Below, one piece after another: positions 36,318 to 46,143 of a stretch of 64,000 nt of DNA (within the stretch, counting starts at the first letter, position 1; the number at the start of each line of letters is the position of its first letter). The notes beneath the pieces are model-generated. The model saw only the letters and a list, made by a program, of their open reading frames with translations, searched no databases and was not told the origin of the DNA. Origin of the DNA: Aquabacter sediminis (lineage in GTDB: Bacteria > Pseudomonadota > Alphaproteobacteria > Rhizobiales > Xanthobacteraceae); contig NZ_JARBFX010000002.1 in NCBI RefSeq assembly GCF_028863665.1, forward strand, positions 62,001 to 126,000, given 5' to 3'. Position numbers and translations under genes: made by a program.

Positions 36318-36594
36318 GACAGACCCCTCCCGGGCGGCAGGGACAGGATGCAGGTGGGTGAAGGGTGCAAAAGAGGGGTGCGCACGAGCATGGCATGAAC
36401 ATAAGCATGCCGAACGCCGGCACCAAGGCCACCCCCGCACGGAACCGCTTCCCTCACGCCGCGACGCGCACTAGGTTCCGCCCCCGAACGGCCGACCCAG
36501 CGCCCCGCCGTGCGGCGCGCTCCGGGCCCGGCCCGCAGAGCAAGATGCGGCGCGCGGCCTTCTGGCCCGTCAGCGGCGCGATGGGGAGGGATGA

Positions 36595-37440
36595 ATGGCG
36601 GATAAGCCTCAGGTGGCCGAGACGGTGGCGGCACTGCGCGCGCAGGTGAAAGCATGGCGCGCCGCCGGCGAGAGCGTGGCTCTGGTGCCCACCATGGGCG
36701 CGCTGCATTCGGGTCACATGGGCCTGGTGAAGCTTGCCCGAAGCAAGGCGAAGCGGGTGGTGGTCTCCATCTTCGTCAATCCCACCCAGTTTGCCCCCAA
36801 CGAGGATTTCTCCCGTTATCCCCGCACGTTCGAGGCGGACCTGGAGAAGCTGTCGGAGGTCGAGGCCGACCTTGTCTACGCCCCCTCCCCCGCCGACATG
36901 TATCCCGAGGGCTTTTCCACCTCGATCGTGATGGCCGGCCCCGCCCAGGGCCTGGAAAGCGACTTCCGCCCGCATTTCTTCTCGGGCGTCGCCATTGTGG
37001 TGTCCAAGCTGTTCCTGCAATGCCTGCCGGACTATGCGGTGTTCGGTGAGAAGGACTACCAGCAGCTGAAAGTGGTCACCCGCATGGCGCGGGACCTGGA
37101 CCTGCAGCTGGAGATCGTCCCCGCCCCCACCGCGCGCGAGGAAGACGGCCTGGCTCTGTCGTCCCGCAATCGCTACCTGAGCCCGCAGGAGCGGGCCACG
37201 GCGCCGGTCATTCACCGCGCGCTTACCGCGGCCGCCGCCGCCATCCGCGCCGGGAGGGCGCCTGATTCGGCAGCAGACACGGCGCGGACTGAGATATCCG
37301 CAGCCGGCCTCAAGGTGGATTATGTGGAGGCGCGCCATGCCGAGACGCTGGCGCCGGTCTCCGCAGCGGGAGAGCCCATCCGCCTCCTCGCGGCGGCCTG
37401 GCTCGGTACCACCCGCCTCATTGACAATATGGGCGTCTGA
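36595..37440 (+). CDS. panC: Pantothenate synthetase
   Basis: Joins pantoate and beta-alanine with ATP to make pantothenate, the coenzyme A precursor. 281 residues, normal. Seen: LVPTMGALHSGHMGLV with the HxGH nucleotidyl-transfer motif, SIFVNPTQFAPNEDFSRYPRT, the FGEKDYQQL segment, and the LSSRNRYLS loop (KMSKS-like). GGGAGGG directly precedes the ATG. It is divergent from the VWA-like gene, and panB is not in the window. Confidence 0.96.
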   Translation: MADKPQVAETVAALRAQVKAWRAAGESVALVPTMGALHSGHMGLVKLARSKAKRVVVSIFVNPTQFAPNEDFSRYPRTFEADLEKLSEVEADLVYAPSPADMYPEGFSTSIVMAGPAQGLESDFRPHFFSGVAIVVSKLFLQCLPDYAVFGEKDYQQLKVVTRMARDLDLQLEIVPAPTAREEDGLALSSRNRYLSPQERATAPVIHRALTAAAAAIRAGRAPDSAADTARTEISAAGLKVDYVEARHAETLAPVSAAGEPIRLLAAAWLGTTRLIDNMGV

Positions 37441-37480
37441 CACCGCCTGACCGCCTCCGTCGGCGGCCGCTGGCATCCGG

Positions 37481-37507
37481 CATTCCGGCGGTTAAACCGC
37501 CAGAATG
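37481..37507. repeat. 27-base near-perfect palindrome across a stop codon
   Basis: CATTCCGGCGGTT and AACCGCCAGAATG around a central A; 12 of 13 positions pair. It covers the last codons and the stop of the small membrane-protein gene and lies in the gap after convergent panC. It could act as a terminator stem for both genes or as a protein-binding dyad. Confidence 0.55.
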
Positions 37508-37686
37508 AAACTGGCCACGAAGCCGGCCACCACGAACAGCAAGCCGACCACCAGGATGGTCATGACCCGGCCCGACGTCACGCCCTGCCGGGCCTTGGGC
37601 GCCGGTTTGATGGGCTCACCCTGCGGCCCGATCCCGTCCGGGGAATGAAAGGCGCGATCTTCGCGCCGCTCCTTCACATCTTCCAT
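37492..37686 (-). CDS. Small single-span membrane protein
   Basis: 64 residues with AAGGAG six bases before the ATG at 37686, a near-ideal ribosome-binding site. A charged N-terminus (MEDVKERREDRAFHS) and a Pro/Lys-rich middle lead to one C-terminal transmembrane helix (about 43-63, VMTILVVGLLFVVAGFVASF). It therefore looks like a tail-anchored protein with a cytoplasmic N-terminus. I recognise no family. It lies 88 bases beyond aapP on the same strand and might be read through from the aap operon. Confidence 0.75.
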   Translation of the reverse strand: MEDVKERREDRAFHSPDGIGPQGEPIKPAPKARQGVTSGRVMTILVVGLLFVVAGFVASFILAV

Positions 37687-37774
37687 GGCGTTCTCCTTTC
37701 GCAAGGACAACGCTGGCGGGGCCATCTCGTTTCATGCGCCAAACGAAAGGCCCCGCCTGGGCCGGGCCGCGCCC

Positions 37775-38560
<786 letters not shown>

Positions 38561-38571
38561 GGTCAAACCCC

Positions 38572-39969
38572 TCAATGGCGGCGGCCGCGGTCGAGACGCT
38601 TTTCCAGCATCATCGAGTAGCGGGACATGCCGTAGCAGAAGACGAAATAGATGATCCCGGCGAAGCCGAAGCCCGTGAAGACGGTGGTGGGGGTGGCCCA
38701 GTTGGGATCGGTAAAGGCCGCGCGCAGCACGCCCAGGAGGTCGAAGATGGACACGATCAGCACCAGCGTCGTGTCCTTGAACAGGCCGATGAAGTTGTTG
38801 ACGATGCCCGGGATCACCAGCTTGAGCGCCTGGGGCAGCACCACGAGGCGCATCATCCAGGAGGGCCGCAGGCCGAGCGCCATGGCGCCCTCATACTGCC
38901 CCTTGGGGATCGCCTGCAGGCCGCCGCGCACCACCTCTGCCATATAGGCCGAGGCGAAGAGCGTGACGCCCACAAGCACCCGCAGCAGGCCGTCGATGGT
39001 GAAGCGGCCGGGCAGGAACAAGGGCAGCATGTAGGTGGCGAAGAACAGCACCGTGATGAGCGGCACGCCACGCCAGAACTCGATGAAGATGATGGAGGAG
39101 TACTTCACCAGCGGCAGCTCCGACCGCCGCCCCAGCGCCAGCAGGATGCCCAGCGGGAGGGAGGCGACGATGCCGGTGACCGCGATCACCAGCGTCACCA
39201 TCAGGCCGCCCCAGCGCCGCGTCTCCACCTCCTGGAGGCCGAAATCCGCGTCCATCACCAGAAGGACGAGGCCCAGCACCGCGAACACCTTCAGGACGGC
39301 CTTGGCGGCATCGGGGCGAGCGGTTCCAAAGAAGGGCGACACCGCCGCCCAGAGGGCGGCGACCAGCCCCGCCACCACCGCGAACTGGACCCAGAAGGAC
39401 AGCCACAAGCCCCCCGCCGTGGCGGTGAGGCCGAAATCCAGGCCGAAGCTGCCCAGCACGAAATTGCGCATGGTGACGTTGCCGCCGGTGAGCAGCACGA
39501 AGGCCACCAGCGGATAGATGCCGAAGAAGGCCAGCGCGTTCAGGCGCTTGTAGGGCGCCTTGGGCACCAGCAGCGGCACCAGCAGCACCACCGCGAGCCC
39601 ATAGACGATGTTGACCCGCCAGCGCTCCGTCTCCGGATAGAAGCCGTAGAGGATCTGGTTCCACTTGGCCCAGATGAAGGGCCAGCAGGCCCCCACGTCC
39701 CGGCCCACCGTCTGGGGCAGGCAGGCTTCGCGGTTGGTGCCGGTCCACACGGCGTCGAAGATGAAGAAGCGCAGCACCGGCGGCACGACGGCGAGCACCA
39801 GGAGCGCGCCGAACAGCGTCAGCAGCACCTGCGAGACCGAGCCGAACAGATGGGCCCGCGCCCAGCCCCAGGCACCACGCGTTGACGGCGGGGCGGGCTC
39901 GGGGGCGATGAGTTCGCCGGGGGCCACATAGACGCGGGCGTGGGGGGCGTGAATGTCCGTGGAAGTCAT
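38572..39969 (-). CDS. aapM: General L-amino acid ABC importer, permease AapM
   Basis: 465 residues, about double a minimal permease because AapM/AapQ carry long N-terminal multi-helix regions. Seen: first helix at about 44-68 ([22 protein letters not shown]), a periplasmic Cys/Trp segment ([12 protein letters not shown]), and the HisM-like core in the C-terminal half. The core has [16 protein letters not shown] and the EAA loop with [20 protein letters not shown]. It pairs with AapQ to form the channel. It starts 10 bases after the aapQ stop, with GAGGGGG upstream. Confidence 0.94.
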   Translation of the reverse strand: MTSTDIHAPHARVYVAPGELIAPEPAPPSTRGAWGWARAHLFGSVSQVLLTLFGALLVLAVVPPVLRFFIFDAVWTGTNREACLPQTVGRDVGACWPFIWAKWNQILYGFYPETERWRVNIVYGLAVVLLVPLLVPKAPYKRLNALAFFGIYPLVAFVLLTGGNVTMRNFVLGSFGLDFGLTATAGGLWLSFWVQFAVVAGLVAALWAAVSPFFGTARPDAAKAVLKVFAVLGLVLLVMDADFGLQEVETRRWGGLMVTLVIAVTGIVASLPLGILLALGRRSELPLVKYSSIIFIEFWRGVPLITVLFFATYMLPLFLPGRFTIDGLLRVLVGVTLFASAYMAEVVRGGLQAIPKGQYEGAMALGLRPSWMMRLVVLPQALKLVIPGIVNNFIGLFKDTTLVLIVSIFDLLGVLRAAFTDPNWATPTTVFTGFGFAGIIYFVFCYGMSRYSMMLEKRLDRGRRH

Positions 39970-39979
39970 GGCCGCCCCC

Positions 39980-41269
39980 TCACCGCTCGACCAGCGCGAC
40001 GCGCTTGTTGAACCAGCCCATCAAAGCCGAGGTGATGATGGAGATGATGAGATAGACCGCCATGGTGATGGCGATGATCTCGATCGCCTGGCCGGTCTGG
40101 TTGAGCGTGGTGCCCGCGAAGATGGCGAACAGGTCCGGGTAGCCCACCGCCACGCCGAGCGTGGAGTTCTTGGTCAGGTTGAGATACTGGCTGGTGAGCG
40201 GCGGCACGATCACCCGCATGGCCTGCGGGATGATGACGAGGCGCAGCGTGGGGCCGGAGCGCAGGCCCAGCGAATGGGCCGCTTCCGTCTGGCCCTTGGA
40301 CACGGCCAGGATGCCGGCGCGCACGATCTCGGCGATGAAGCCGGCCGTATAGATGGACAGGGCTAGCACCAGGGCGACGAATTCGGGAATGACCCGGATG
40401 CCGCCCACGAAATTGAACCCCTTGAGCTCAGGATATTCAAAGCTCACCGGCGAGCCGAGCGCGAGGCTTGTCACCAGGGCCGGCAGGATGAGCACGGCAA
40501 GCCCGACCCAGAAGGTGGGGAATTGCTGGCCGGTGGCCTCCCGCCGCTTGCTCGCCCAGCGGGCGATGAGGAAGACGGCGACCACCGACACGGCGAGCAC
40601 GGCCAGCACAATGTTGAAGTCCGCCTCGAACAGAGGCCGCGGCACGATGAGGCCGCGATTGGACAGGAAGATGCCCGGCGCCGCCATGTCGCCGGCCAGG
40701 CTCTTGAACCAGCCGCCGAGGCCCGCAAGGCCGATGGCGTTGGACCAGTCGCCCAGCACGCCCAGCAGCGGCTGGGAGCCGAAGCGCCAGCTCTGGCGCG
40801 GGCCGGGCATGGTGGAGAGCACCGCCAGGTACCAGAACAGGATCTGGAACAGAGGCGGCAGGTTGCGTGTGATCTCCACATAGGCGGAGGCCAGCGCCTT
40901 GATGACCACGTTGTGGGACAGGCGGGCAACGCCCATGAAGAAGCCGATGATGGTGGCCAGGATGATGCCGATCACCGCCACCAGGAGCGTGTTGAGCAGG
41001 CCCACCAGGAAGGCGCGGCCATAGCTCATGGATTCCGAATAGGGAATGAGCGTCTGGGTGATGCCGAAGCCGGCCGAATTCTCCAGGAAGCCGAAGCCGG
41101 AGGCGATGCCCTGGCGGGCCAGATTGGCCTGCGCATTGGCGAAGAACGACCATGCCATCCAGATCAGGAGGAGCGCGAGGCTCACCTGGATGACGGCGGA
41201 CCTGAGCGCTGGGTCGGTCCACGACCAGCGCCGCGCCGGACCTTCGTCCGACCTGCGAACATCTGCCAT
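39980..41269 (-). CDS. aapQ: General L-amino acid ABC importer, permease AapQ
   Basis: 429 residues. Seen: N-terminal helix (about 26-44), ALASAYVEITRNLPPLFQILF as the first HisM-type signature, a long insert with further helices, and the conserved EAA loop with AGILAVSKGQTEAAHSLGLRSG. Its C-terminus has ITMAVYLIISIITSALMGWFN. GAGGGG precedes the ATG at 41269. The 437-base gap back to aapJ contains a strong hairpin that probably sets the binding protein's higher expression. Confidence 0.94.
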   Translation of the reverse strand: MADVRRSDEGPARRWSWTDPALRSAVIQVSLALLLIWMAWSFFANAQANLARQGIASGFGFLENSAGFGITQTLIPYSESMSYGRAFLVGLLNTLLVAVIGIILATIIGFFMGVARLSHNVVIKALASAYVEITRNLPPLFQILFWYLAVLSTMPGPRQSWRFGSQPLLGVLGDWSNAIGLAGLGGWFKSLAGDMAAPGIFLSNRGLIVPRPLFEADFNIVLAVLAVSVVAVFLIARWASKRREATGQQFPTFWVGLAVLILPALVTSLALGSPVSFEYPELKGFNFVGGIRVIPEFVALVLALSIYTAGFIAEIVRAGILAVSKGQTEAAHSLGLRSGPTLRLVIIPQAMRVIVPPLTSQYLNLTKNSTLGVAVGYPDLFAIFAGTTLNQTGQAIEIIAITMAVYLIISIITSALMGWFNKRVALVER

Positions 41270-41706
41270 TTAGCCCCTCGGTCCCGAAATACGCCCCACC
41301 GCTGCGCCTCTTGCGGGCGCCTTGCCGGGTTCGGATTCGTCTGATGTCTGTGCTGTCGTGCGGCCCGCCGCCGGCGCCAGAGCCGGGATGGATCCGTCTC
41401 TCTTCCGGACGATGGAGGACGATTGGCCGACCGAATGGACCCTTCTGGAAGGTCATGCGGTCAGATCGCGCTCCCGCGCCCCTGAGCCTGAACTGCGCTG
41501 GGGTCACGCACCCCGCGTCCGTCGTCGTCGTCGTCGGCCCCGCTCCCCAGGTCCAGGCGCGCCGCGTGACGATGGGCGCCATGTCCTGAGGACGAAGCCT
41601 TGAAGCCCCCCCGGGGACCGCCCCCGGTCGGCCAGAGCCGGCCCTCGCCGAGGCTGTCCCTCAGCGGGGAATGACCCGGCGCGCAGACGCGCGCCGGGTC
41701 GCAGTG
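41270..41706. other. aapJ-aapQ intergenic region
   Basis: 437 bases inside the operon, with no gene that I can support: the open frames on the plus strand lack ribosome-binding sites and conserved features. The only clear structure is the hairpin at 41673-41700. A second promoter for aapQMP could be here, but I cannot identify one. Confidence 0.5.
41673..41700 (-). terminator. Strong hairpin directly after aapJ
   Basis: A perfect 12-bp GC-rich stem (GACCCGGCGCGC / GCGCGCCGGGTC) with a 4-base loop, six bases beyond the aapJ stop. No T-run follows on the transcript, so a partial terminator or an mRNA-stabilising end, favouring binding-protein excess, is more likely than full termination. Confidence 0.7.
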
Positions 41707-42717
41707 TCAGCGGACCGGCATGCCGTACTGGAGGCCGCCATTGTTCCACAGGTTGTTGAGGCCGCGATTGATGCCGAGCGGCGTCGAGGGGCCGAGATTG
41801 CGGTCGAAGATCTCGCCGTAATTGCCCACGTGCTTGACGATGCGCAGCGCCCAGTCGGTGGTGAGGCCGAGAGCCTCGCCATACTTGCCGTCCGAACCCA
41901 AAAGACGCTTGATCTCGGGGTTGGGCGAGTTGACCATCTGGTCGGCATTCTTGGAGTTCACGCCCAGCTCTTCGGCATTGAGGAGCGCGAAATAGGTCCA
42001 CTTGATAAGGTCGAACCACTGGTCATCCGCATGGCGCACCAGCGGGCCGAGGGGCTCCTTGGAGATGACCTGCGGCAGCACCAGATGGTCGCCGGCATTG
42101 GTGAGCTTCAGGCGCACCGAATAGACCTGGCTCTGGTCCGAGGTGAAGGCGTCGCAGCGGCCCGAATCATAGGCCTTGACCGTCTCGTCGATGGTCGCGA
42201 AGGCGATCAGCTCGTACTTCATGTTGTGGGAGCGGAAATAGTCGCCCACATTCAGTTCGTTGGTGGTGCCCGTCTGCACGCAGATGGAGGCGCCGTTGAG
42301 CTCGTCCACCGACTTCACGCCCAGCGACTTGCGGACCATGAAGCCCTGGCCGTCATAATACATGACGCCAGCGAAGTTGAAGCCGAGCGTGGTATCGCGC
42401 GACATGGTCCAGGTGGTGTTGCGCGACAGCACGTCGATGGCACCGGACTGGAGCGCGGTGAAGCGGTCCTTCGCCGAGAGCGGCGAGAACTTCACCTTGG
42501 TGGGGTCGTTGAAGATGGCTGCCGCCACAGCGCGGCAGAAATCCACGTCGATGCCGGTCCAATTGCCCTTGTCGTCGGGATTGGAGAAGCCGGGCAAACC
42601 CTGGGTCACGCCGCAATTGAGCGCGCCGCGCGCCTTCACGTCGTCGAGGGTGCCAGCTTGGCTCGCGCCGACGCCGAGCGCTAGAAATCCAGCCGCAGCA
42701 AGCAGGATGCGTTTCAC
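41707..42717 (-). CDS. aapJ: General L-amino acid ABC importer, periplasmic binding protein
   Basis: 336 residues; GTG start at 42717 with GAAGGGA upstream, which places a clean signal peptide at 1-21 (ILLAAAGFLALGVGASQA). Seen: the SBP_bac_3 family opening TLDDVKARGALNCGVTQGLPGFS, GIDVDFCRAVAAAIF, RFTALQSGAIDVLSRNTTWT, and a Cys pair position typical of AapJ/BztA. It captures amino acids in the periplasm for AapQM. It is the first gene of the operon; metC is divergent 184 bases upstream, so the two share a control region. Confidence 0.95.
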   Translation of the reverse strand: MKRILLAAAGFLALGVGASQAGTLDDVKARGALNCGVTQGLPGFSNPDDKGNWTGIDVDFCRAVAAAIFNDPTKVKFSPLSAKDRFTALQSGAIDVLSRNTTWTMSRDTTLGFNFAGVMYYDGQGFMVRKSLGVKSVDELNGASICVQTGTTNELNVGDYFRSHNMKYELIAFATIDETVKAYDSGRCDAFTSDQSQVYSVRLKLTNAGDHLVLPQVISKEPLGPLVRHADDQWFDLIKWTYFALLNAEELGVNSKNADQMVNSPNPEIKRLLGSDGKYGEALGLTTDWALRIVKHVGNYGEIFDRNLGPSTPLGINRGLNNLWNNGGLQYGMPVR

Positions 42718-42901
42718 GGAAGGTCCCTTCTCTCTTTGCACCTGAGCTTCGTGCCGGTTCGAGGGGCCGTCCCCCGGAGGGGATCGACGCCATCGTCCGG
42801 GACGTCGTAAGGACATGTATCTCATTCTCTCGCGCCCAGGTGGTCAATAGGCTGCCCAGCGTTTAGACAGCACAATCGTGTGGCACCCCCCGGAGACCCG
42901 G

Positions 42902-44080
42902 ATGAAGCCTTCAGATCTGCCCAATGCAAAATTCGCGCCGGACACCGAGGTGGTGCGCCTCGGCCGGGACCCCCTGCGCTTCGACGGCTTCGTCAATCCG
43001 CCGGTGGTGCGCGGCTCCACCGTGCTCTCGCCCACCTATGCCGACCTCGTTGCCCATAATGGGCGCTACACCTATGGCCGGCGCGGCAATCCCACGGGCG
43101 AGGCGCTGGAAACGGCGCTCAGCGCGCTGGACGGCGCCGACGGCACCGTGCTGACGCCCTCCGGCCTGTCCGCCATTTCGACGGCCCTGCTCAGCGTCCT
43201 GGGGGCCGGCGATCACCTGCTGATGGTGGACACCGCCTATCTGCCCACCCGCACCATCTGCAATGGCGTGCTCAAGCGCATGGGCGTCGAGGTGACCTAT
43301 TACGATCCCCTGGTGGGGGCGGGCATTGCCGGCCTCATCCGGGAGAACACCCGCGCCATCTTCCTCGAATCGCCCGGCTCCCAGTCCTTCGAGATGCAGG
43401 ATGTGCCCGCCATCGTGGCGGTGGCACAGGCGCACGGCATCACGACCCTCATCGACAACACCTGGGCGACGCAGCTTTATTTCAAGCCGCTGGCGCTGGG
43501 CGTCGACATCACCATCCAGGCCGGCACCAAATATATTGGCGGCCATGCGGACGTGAATCTCGGCACCATCGCCGCCCGCGGCGCAGCCTGGCGCAAGGTG
43601 AAGCAGACCCATGGGGATCTCGGCCTCTGCGTGAGCCCGGACGATGCGGCCCTCGCCTCCCGCGGGCTGCGGACCATGGCGGTGCGGCTGGAGCGGCATT
43701 GGGCCTCGGGCCTGAAGGTGGCACGCTGGCTGAAAGAGCAGCCGCAGGTGGCGCGCGTGCTCCATCCCGCTTTGGAGGACGATCCCGGCCATGCCATCTG
43801 GAAGCGGGATTTTTCCGGCGCGTCCGGCCTGTTCAGCCTGATCCTGAAGCCGGTGGCGGAGGAGAAGGTGGCGGCCTTCTTCGATTCCCTGGCTCTGTTC
43901 GGCATGGGCTATTCGTGGGGCGGCTATGAGAGCCTCGCCATCCCCTTCGACTGCTCCAGCTACCGCACCGCCACCACCTGGGCCCCCGGCGGCCCGGCGG
44001 TGCGCCTGCATATCGGCCTTGAGGACCCTGCCGACCTGATGGCCGACCTCGCCCAGGGCCTGGAGCACCTCAACGGGTGA
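42902..44080 (+). CDS. metC: Cystathionine beta-lyase
   Basis: A PLP enzyme cleaving cystathionine to homocysteine, pyruvate and ammonia in methionine synthesis. 392 residues from the ATG at 42902 (GGAG seven bases upstream). Seen: YGRRGNPTGEALETALSALDGADG, the PLP-stacking region TAYLPTR, DNTWATQLYF, and the Schiff-base lysine in QAGTKYIGGHADV. The C-terminal SLALFGMGYSWGGYESL is the beta-lyase rather than gamma-synthase form. Divergent from aapJ, an arrangement I recall from Rhizobium. A good terminator follows. Confidence 0.92.
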   Translation: MKPSDLPNAKFAPDTEVVRLGRDPLRFDGFVNPPVVRGSTVLSPTYADLVAHNGRYTYGRRGNPTGEALETALSALDGADGTVLTPSGLSAISTALLSVLGAGDHLLMVDTAYLPTRTICNGVLKRMGVEVTYYDPLVGAGIAGLIRENTRAIFLESPGSQSFEMQDVPAIVAVAQAHGITTLIDNTWATQLYFKPLALGVDITIQAGTKYIGGHADVNLGTIAARGAAWRKVKQTHGDLGLCVSPDDAALASRGLRTMAVRLERHWASGLKVARWLKEQPQVARVLHPALEDDPGHAIWKRDFSGASGLFSLILKPVAEEKVAAFFDSLALFGMGYSWGGYESLAIPFDCSSYRTATTWAPGGPAVRLHIGLEDPADLMADLAQGLEHLNG

Positions 44081-44086
44081 GACCGG

Positions 44087-44109
44087 ACGGGGCCCTCAGG
44101 CCCCGTTTC
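44087..44109 (+). terminator. Intrinsic terminator after metC
   Basis: A perfect 8-bp stem (ACGGGGCC / GGCCCCGT) with a CTCA loop, then TT and a C-run. It starts six bases past the stop. Confidence 0.7.
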
Positions 44110-44166
44110 CCCGTCCCCGTCCCTGACCGGCGCCGCGCGGGCGCGCCCGGCACGCGAGAGCGGCGC

Positions 44167-44517
44167 TCACTGGCCCTTGGTCTGGGGGAGCGCCGCCTTG
44201 TTCGCCTTGCGCTCGCGCAGGGCGAACTGGAGGTTGCGGATATAGATGAAGGTGGACAGCGCCTGGCCCGCGATGAAGACCGGGTCCCGCCGATAGAGCG
44301 CATAGATCAGCAGCAAGGTCCCGCCGCCCAGCGAGAAGGTCCAGAAGGCGAACGGCACCACGGAGCGCCCGGCCCGCTCGGAGGCCACCCATTGCACCAC
44401 GAAGCGCATGGTGAACAGAATCTGGGCGACGAAACCGAGAATGACCCACCAGTCGAGCTGGGTGACGAACACGTCGTGGAGATAGTCTCCAACGGCGTTG
44501 GCGAGCTCAACGAGCAT
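44167..44517 (-). CDS. Lipid-A-disaccharide-synthase N-terminal-domain (LAB_N) membrane protein
   Basis: 116 residues with three hydrophobic helices. Seen: WWVILGFVAQILFTMRFVVQW, then ASERAGRSVVPFAFWTFSLGG and LLLIYALYRRDPVFI, ending FIYIRNLQFALR. This is the LAB_N domain, a SemiSWEET-like three-helix unit that is also found fused to other LPS enzymes. Its exact role is unknown; it may move a lipid-linked sugar or partner the glycosyltransferase. Its ATG lies 11 bases inside the end of the GT2 gene, so translation is coupled. It is the last gene of the lipid A/LPS operon. Confidence 0.85.
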   Translation of the reverse strand: MLVELANAVGDYLHDVFVTQLDWWVILGFVAQILFTMRFVVQWVASERAGRSVVPFAFWTFSLGGGTLLLIYALYRRDPVFIAGQALSTFIYIRNLQFALRERKANKAALPQTKGQ

Positions 44518-45265
44518 CCGGATAGACCCTCACTACCTTGGGCACGCGACGCCGGCGTGTGAGCCACCACACCCCCAGGAGATCCACGATCCCCACCCAC
44601 AGGCGGTTCCAGAAGCCATATTTGGACTGCCCGTGCCAACGCGCCCGGTCCACCACCGGGAAGGTCAGAACGTCGAGGCCCTCCCGGCGCACAAGGGCCG
44701 GCGTGAAACGATGAAGGGCATCGAAGAAGGGCAGACGCAGATAGACGTCGCGATACACCACTTTCAGGCCGCACCCTGTATCGCGGGTGCCGTCCCGCAG
44801 CAAGGCGCTGCGCACCGCATTGGCCAGGCGCGACTGAAAGCGCTTGAAGGCCGTGTCTTTTCGGCCAACGCGCTCGCCCTGCACCATCCCCGCGCCGGCG
44901 CCGCCCTTTTCCAGCGTCTCGATCATCTGCGGGAAATAGGCCGGGTTGTTCTGGCCGTCGCCGTCCAGCAGGAGCAGGATATCCCCCCGCGCCGCCCACA
45001 CGCCGGTATCGACGCCCGCCGACTTCCCGCAGGCCTTCTCGTGGGTGATGATGAGCATGTTGGGCCGGGTCTGGGCGCAGGTGAGCAGCACCTTGTCGGT
45101 GCCATCCACCGAGCCGTCATCCACAAACACCAGCTCGAACGTGCCGGCAGGGAGTGCGGCCTCGATCTCCGCGATCAGCGGCGCCACATTGTCCACCTCG
45201 TCGCGCACGGCGATGACGACCGAGTAGCGGGGAGCGGCCGGAGCCAGCGCAGTCTGAACGTTCAA
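44507..45265 (-). CDS. GT2 polyprenyl-phosphate glycosyltransferase (ArnC/RgtE/DPM1-like)
   Basis: 252 residues with a TTG start overlapping the PAP2 stop (TTGA). Predicted to move a sugar from a nucleotide donor to undecaprenyl/dodecaprenyl phosphate on the cytoplasmic face. Seen: SVVIAVRDEVDNVAPLI, the FVDDGSVDGTDKVL donor-binding segment, DILLLLDGDGQNNP (DXD-like), and a conserved DTGCGLKVVYRDVYLRLPFF stretch. A single hydrophobic helix near the C-terminus (WVGIVDLLGVWWL) anchors it. In rhizobia a similar enzyme (RgtE) makes dodecaprenyl-phosphate-galacturonate; the sugar here is not determined. Confidence 0.85.
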   Translation of the reverse strand: MNVQTALAPAAPRYSVVIAVRDEVDNVAPLIAEIEAALPAGTFELVFVDDGSVDGTDKVLLTCAQTRPNMLIITHEKACGKSAGVDTGVWAARGDILLLLDGDGQNNPAYFPQMIETLEKGGAGAGMVQGERVGRKDTAFKRFQSRLANAVRSALLRDGTRDTGCGLKVVYRDVYLRLPFFDALHRFTPALVRREGLDVLTFPVVDRARWHGQSKYGFWNRLWVGIVDLLGVWWLTRRRRVPKVVRVYPDAR

Positions 45266-46143
45266 GGTCTCGCCTCTTCAAGAGCCGATCGTTGGGAATG
45301 GGACCCGCGCGCCACGAGCCGCGCGAGGCGGCGGGCGGAGGGGCCCGGCATGGGATGCACCGCCCCGTCGGGGGCGACGGAGAAGACCAGGCGCCGGGCG
45401 GCGAAGGCCTTCACCATGAAGCAGGAGAACAGGATGGCCAGCGCTCCGCCCGCCAGCACGTCGCTGGGATAGTGGGAGCCCAGCACCACGCGGGAGAAGG
45501 CCACCAGCACGGCCACTGCGAACAGCGCCGTGCGCGCCCGGGGATAGAGCGCGGCAAAGGCACAGGCGGTGGCGAACACCACCGTGCTGTGGCCCGAAGG
45601 GAAGCTGGAAAAGCTCGCCTGCAGCGCGAACCAGTCGAAGGTGAGCACGGGATGGGGGCCGGGCAGGTGCAGCGCCATATAGGGGCGCGCCCGGCCGAGC
45701 ACATATTTCAGCACCAGGACGAACAGGCCGACACCGGCCACGCAGGTGAAGACGAAGCCGATCCGCGCCGCCAGGGCGGCGGCCACCCGGCGGTTCATGT
45801 CCTTCAGCTCAGGCATGGCGCCCAGCACCACGAGCCACGCGATGCCCACCGGCCACAACACGACGCTGCCGAGCCCGAGATCCGTGATGCGTTCGAACAC
45901 CCGCACGAGACCGTGGGGCAGTTGCAGTCGCAGGCCCGGGATCAACGGATCCAGCAGGATCATGGAGGCGGCGATCAGGCTCGCCACCAGGACGAAGATG
46001 GATGCGGTCTCCACCGCGCCGCCGGACATGACGCGCGGTGCGGGGCCCCGCACGCGGCGCGCCCGACCATAGGCGATGGCGCCGCCGAGGCCCGCAACAG
46101 CCTGGCGCAGGAACAGCCCGGCCCGCTGGAGGCGCGCCTTCAC
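45262..46143 (-). CDS. PAP2-family lipid phosphatase (LpxE/LpxF or Und-PP phosphatase type)
   Basis: 293 residues; GTG start overlapping the upstream stop by four bases (GTGA). Six hydrophobic helices carry the three-part acid phosphatase motif: KYVLGRARP, PSGHS, and SRVVLGSHYPSDVLAG. The catalytic His residues sit on the periplasmic face. In this context a lipid A 1- or 4'-phosphatase, which would free the position for sugar addition, is more likely than a general undecaprenyl-pyrophosphatase. That choice is inference from the neighbours. The first ~40 residues are basic and variable. Confidence 0.82.
   Translation of the reverse strand: MKARLQRAGLFLRQAVAGLGGAIAYGRARRVRGPAPRVMSGGAVETASIFVLVASLIAASMILLDPLIPGLRLQLPHGLVRVFERITDLGLGSVVLWPVGIAWLVVLGAMPELKDMNRRVAAALAARIGFVFTCVAGVGLFVLVLKYVLGRARPYMALHLPGPHPVLTFDWFALQASFSSFPSGHSTVVFATACAFAALYPRARTALFAVAVLVAFSRVVLGSHYPSDVLAGGALAILFSCFMVKAFAARRLVFSVAPDGAVHPMPGPSARRLARLVARGSHSQRSALEEARP

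Noticed and set aside
42718-42901. Possible SAM-II riboswitch before metC
   Set aside because: I looked for the conserved SAM-II pseudoknot elements in the aapJ-metC gap and did not find them.
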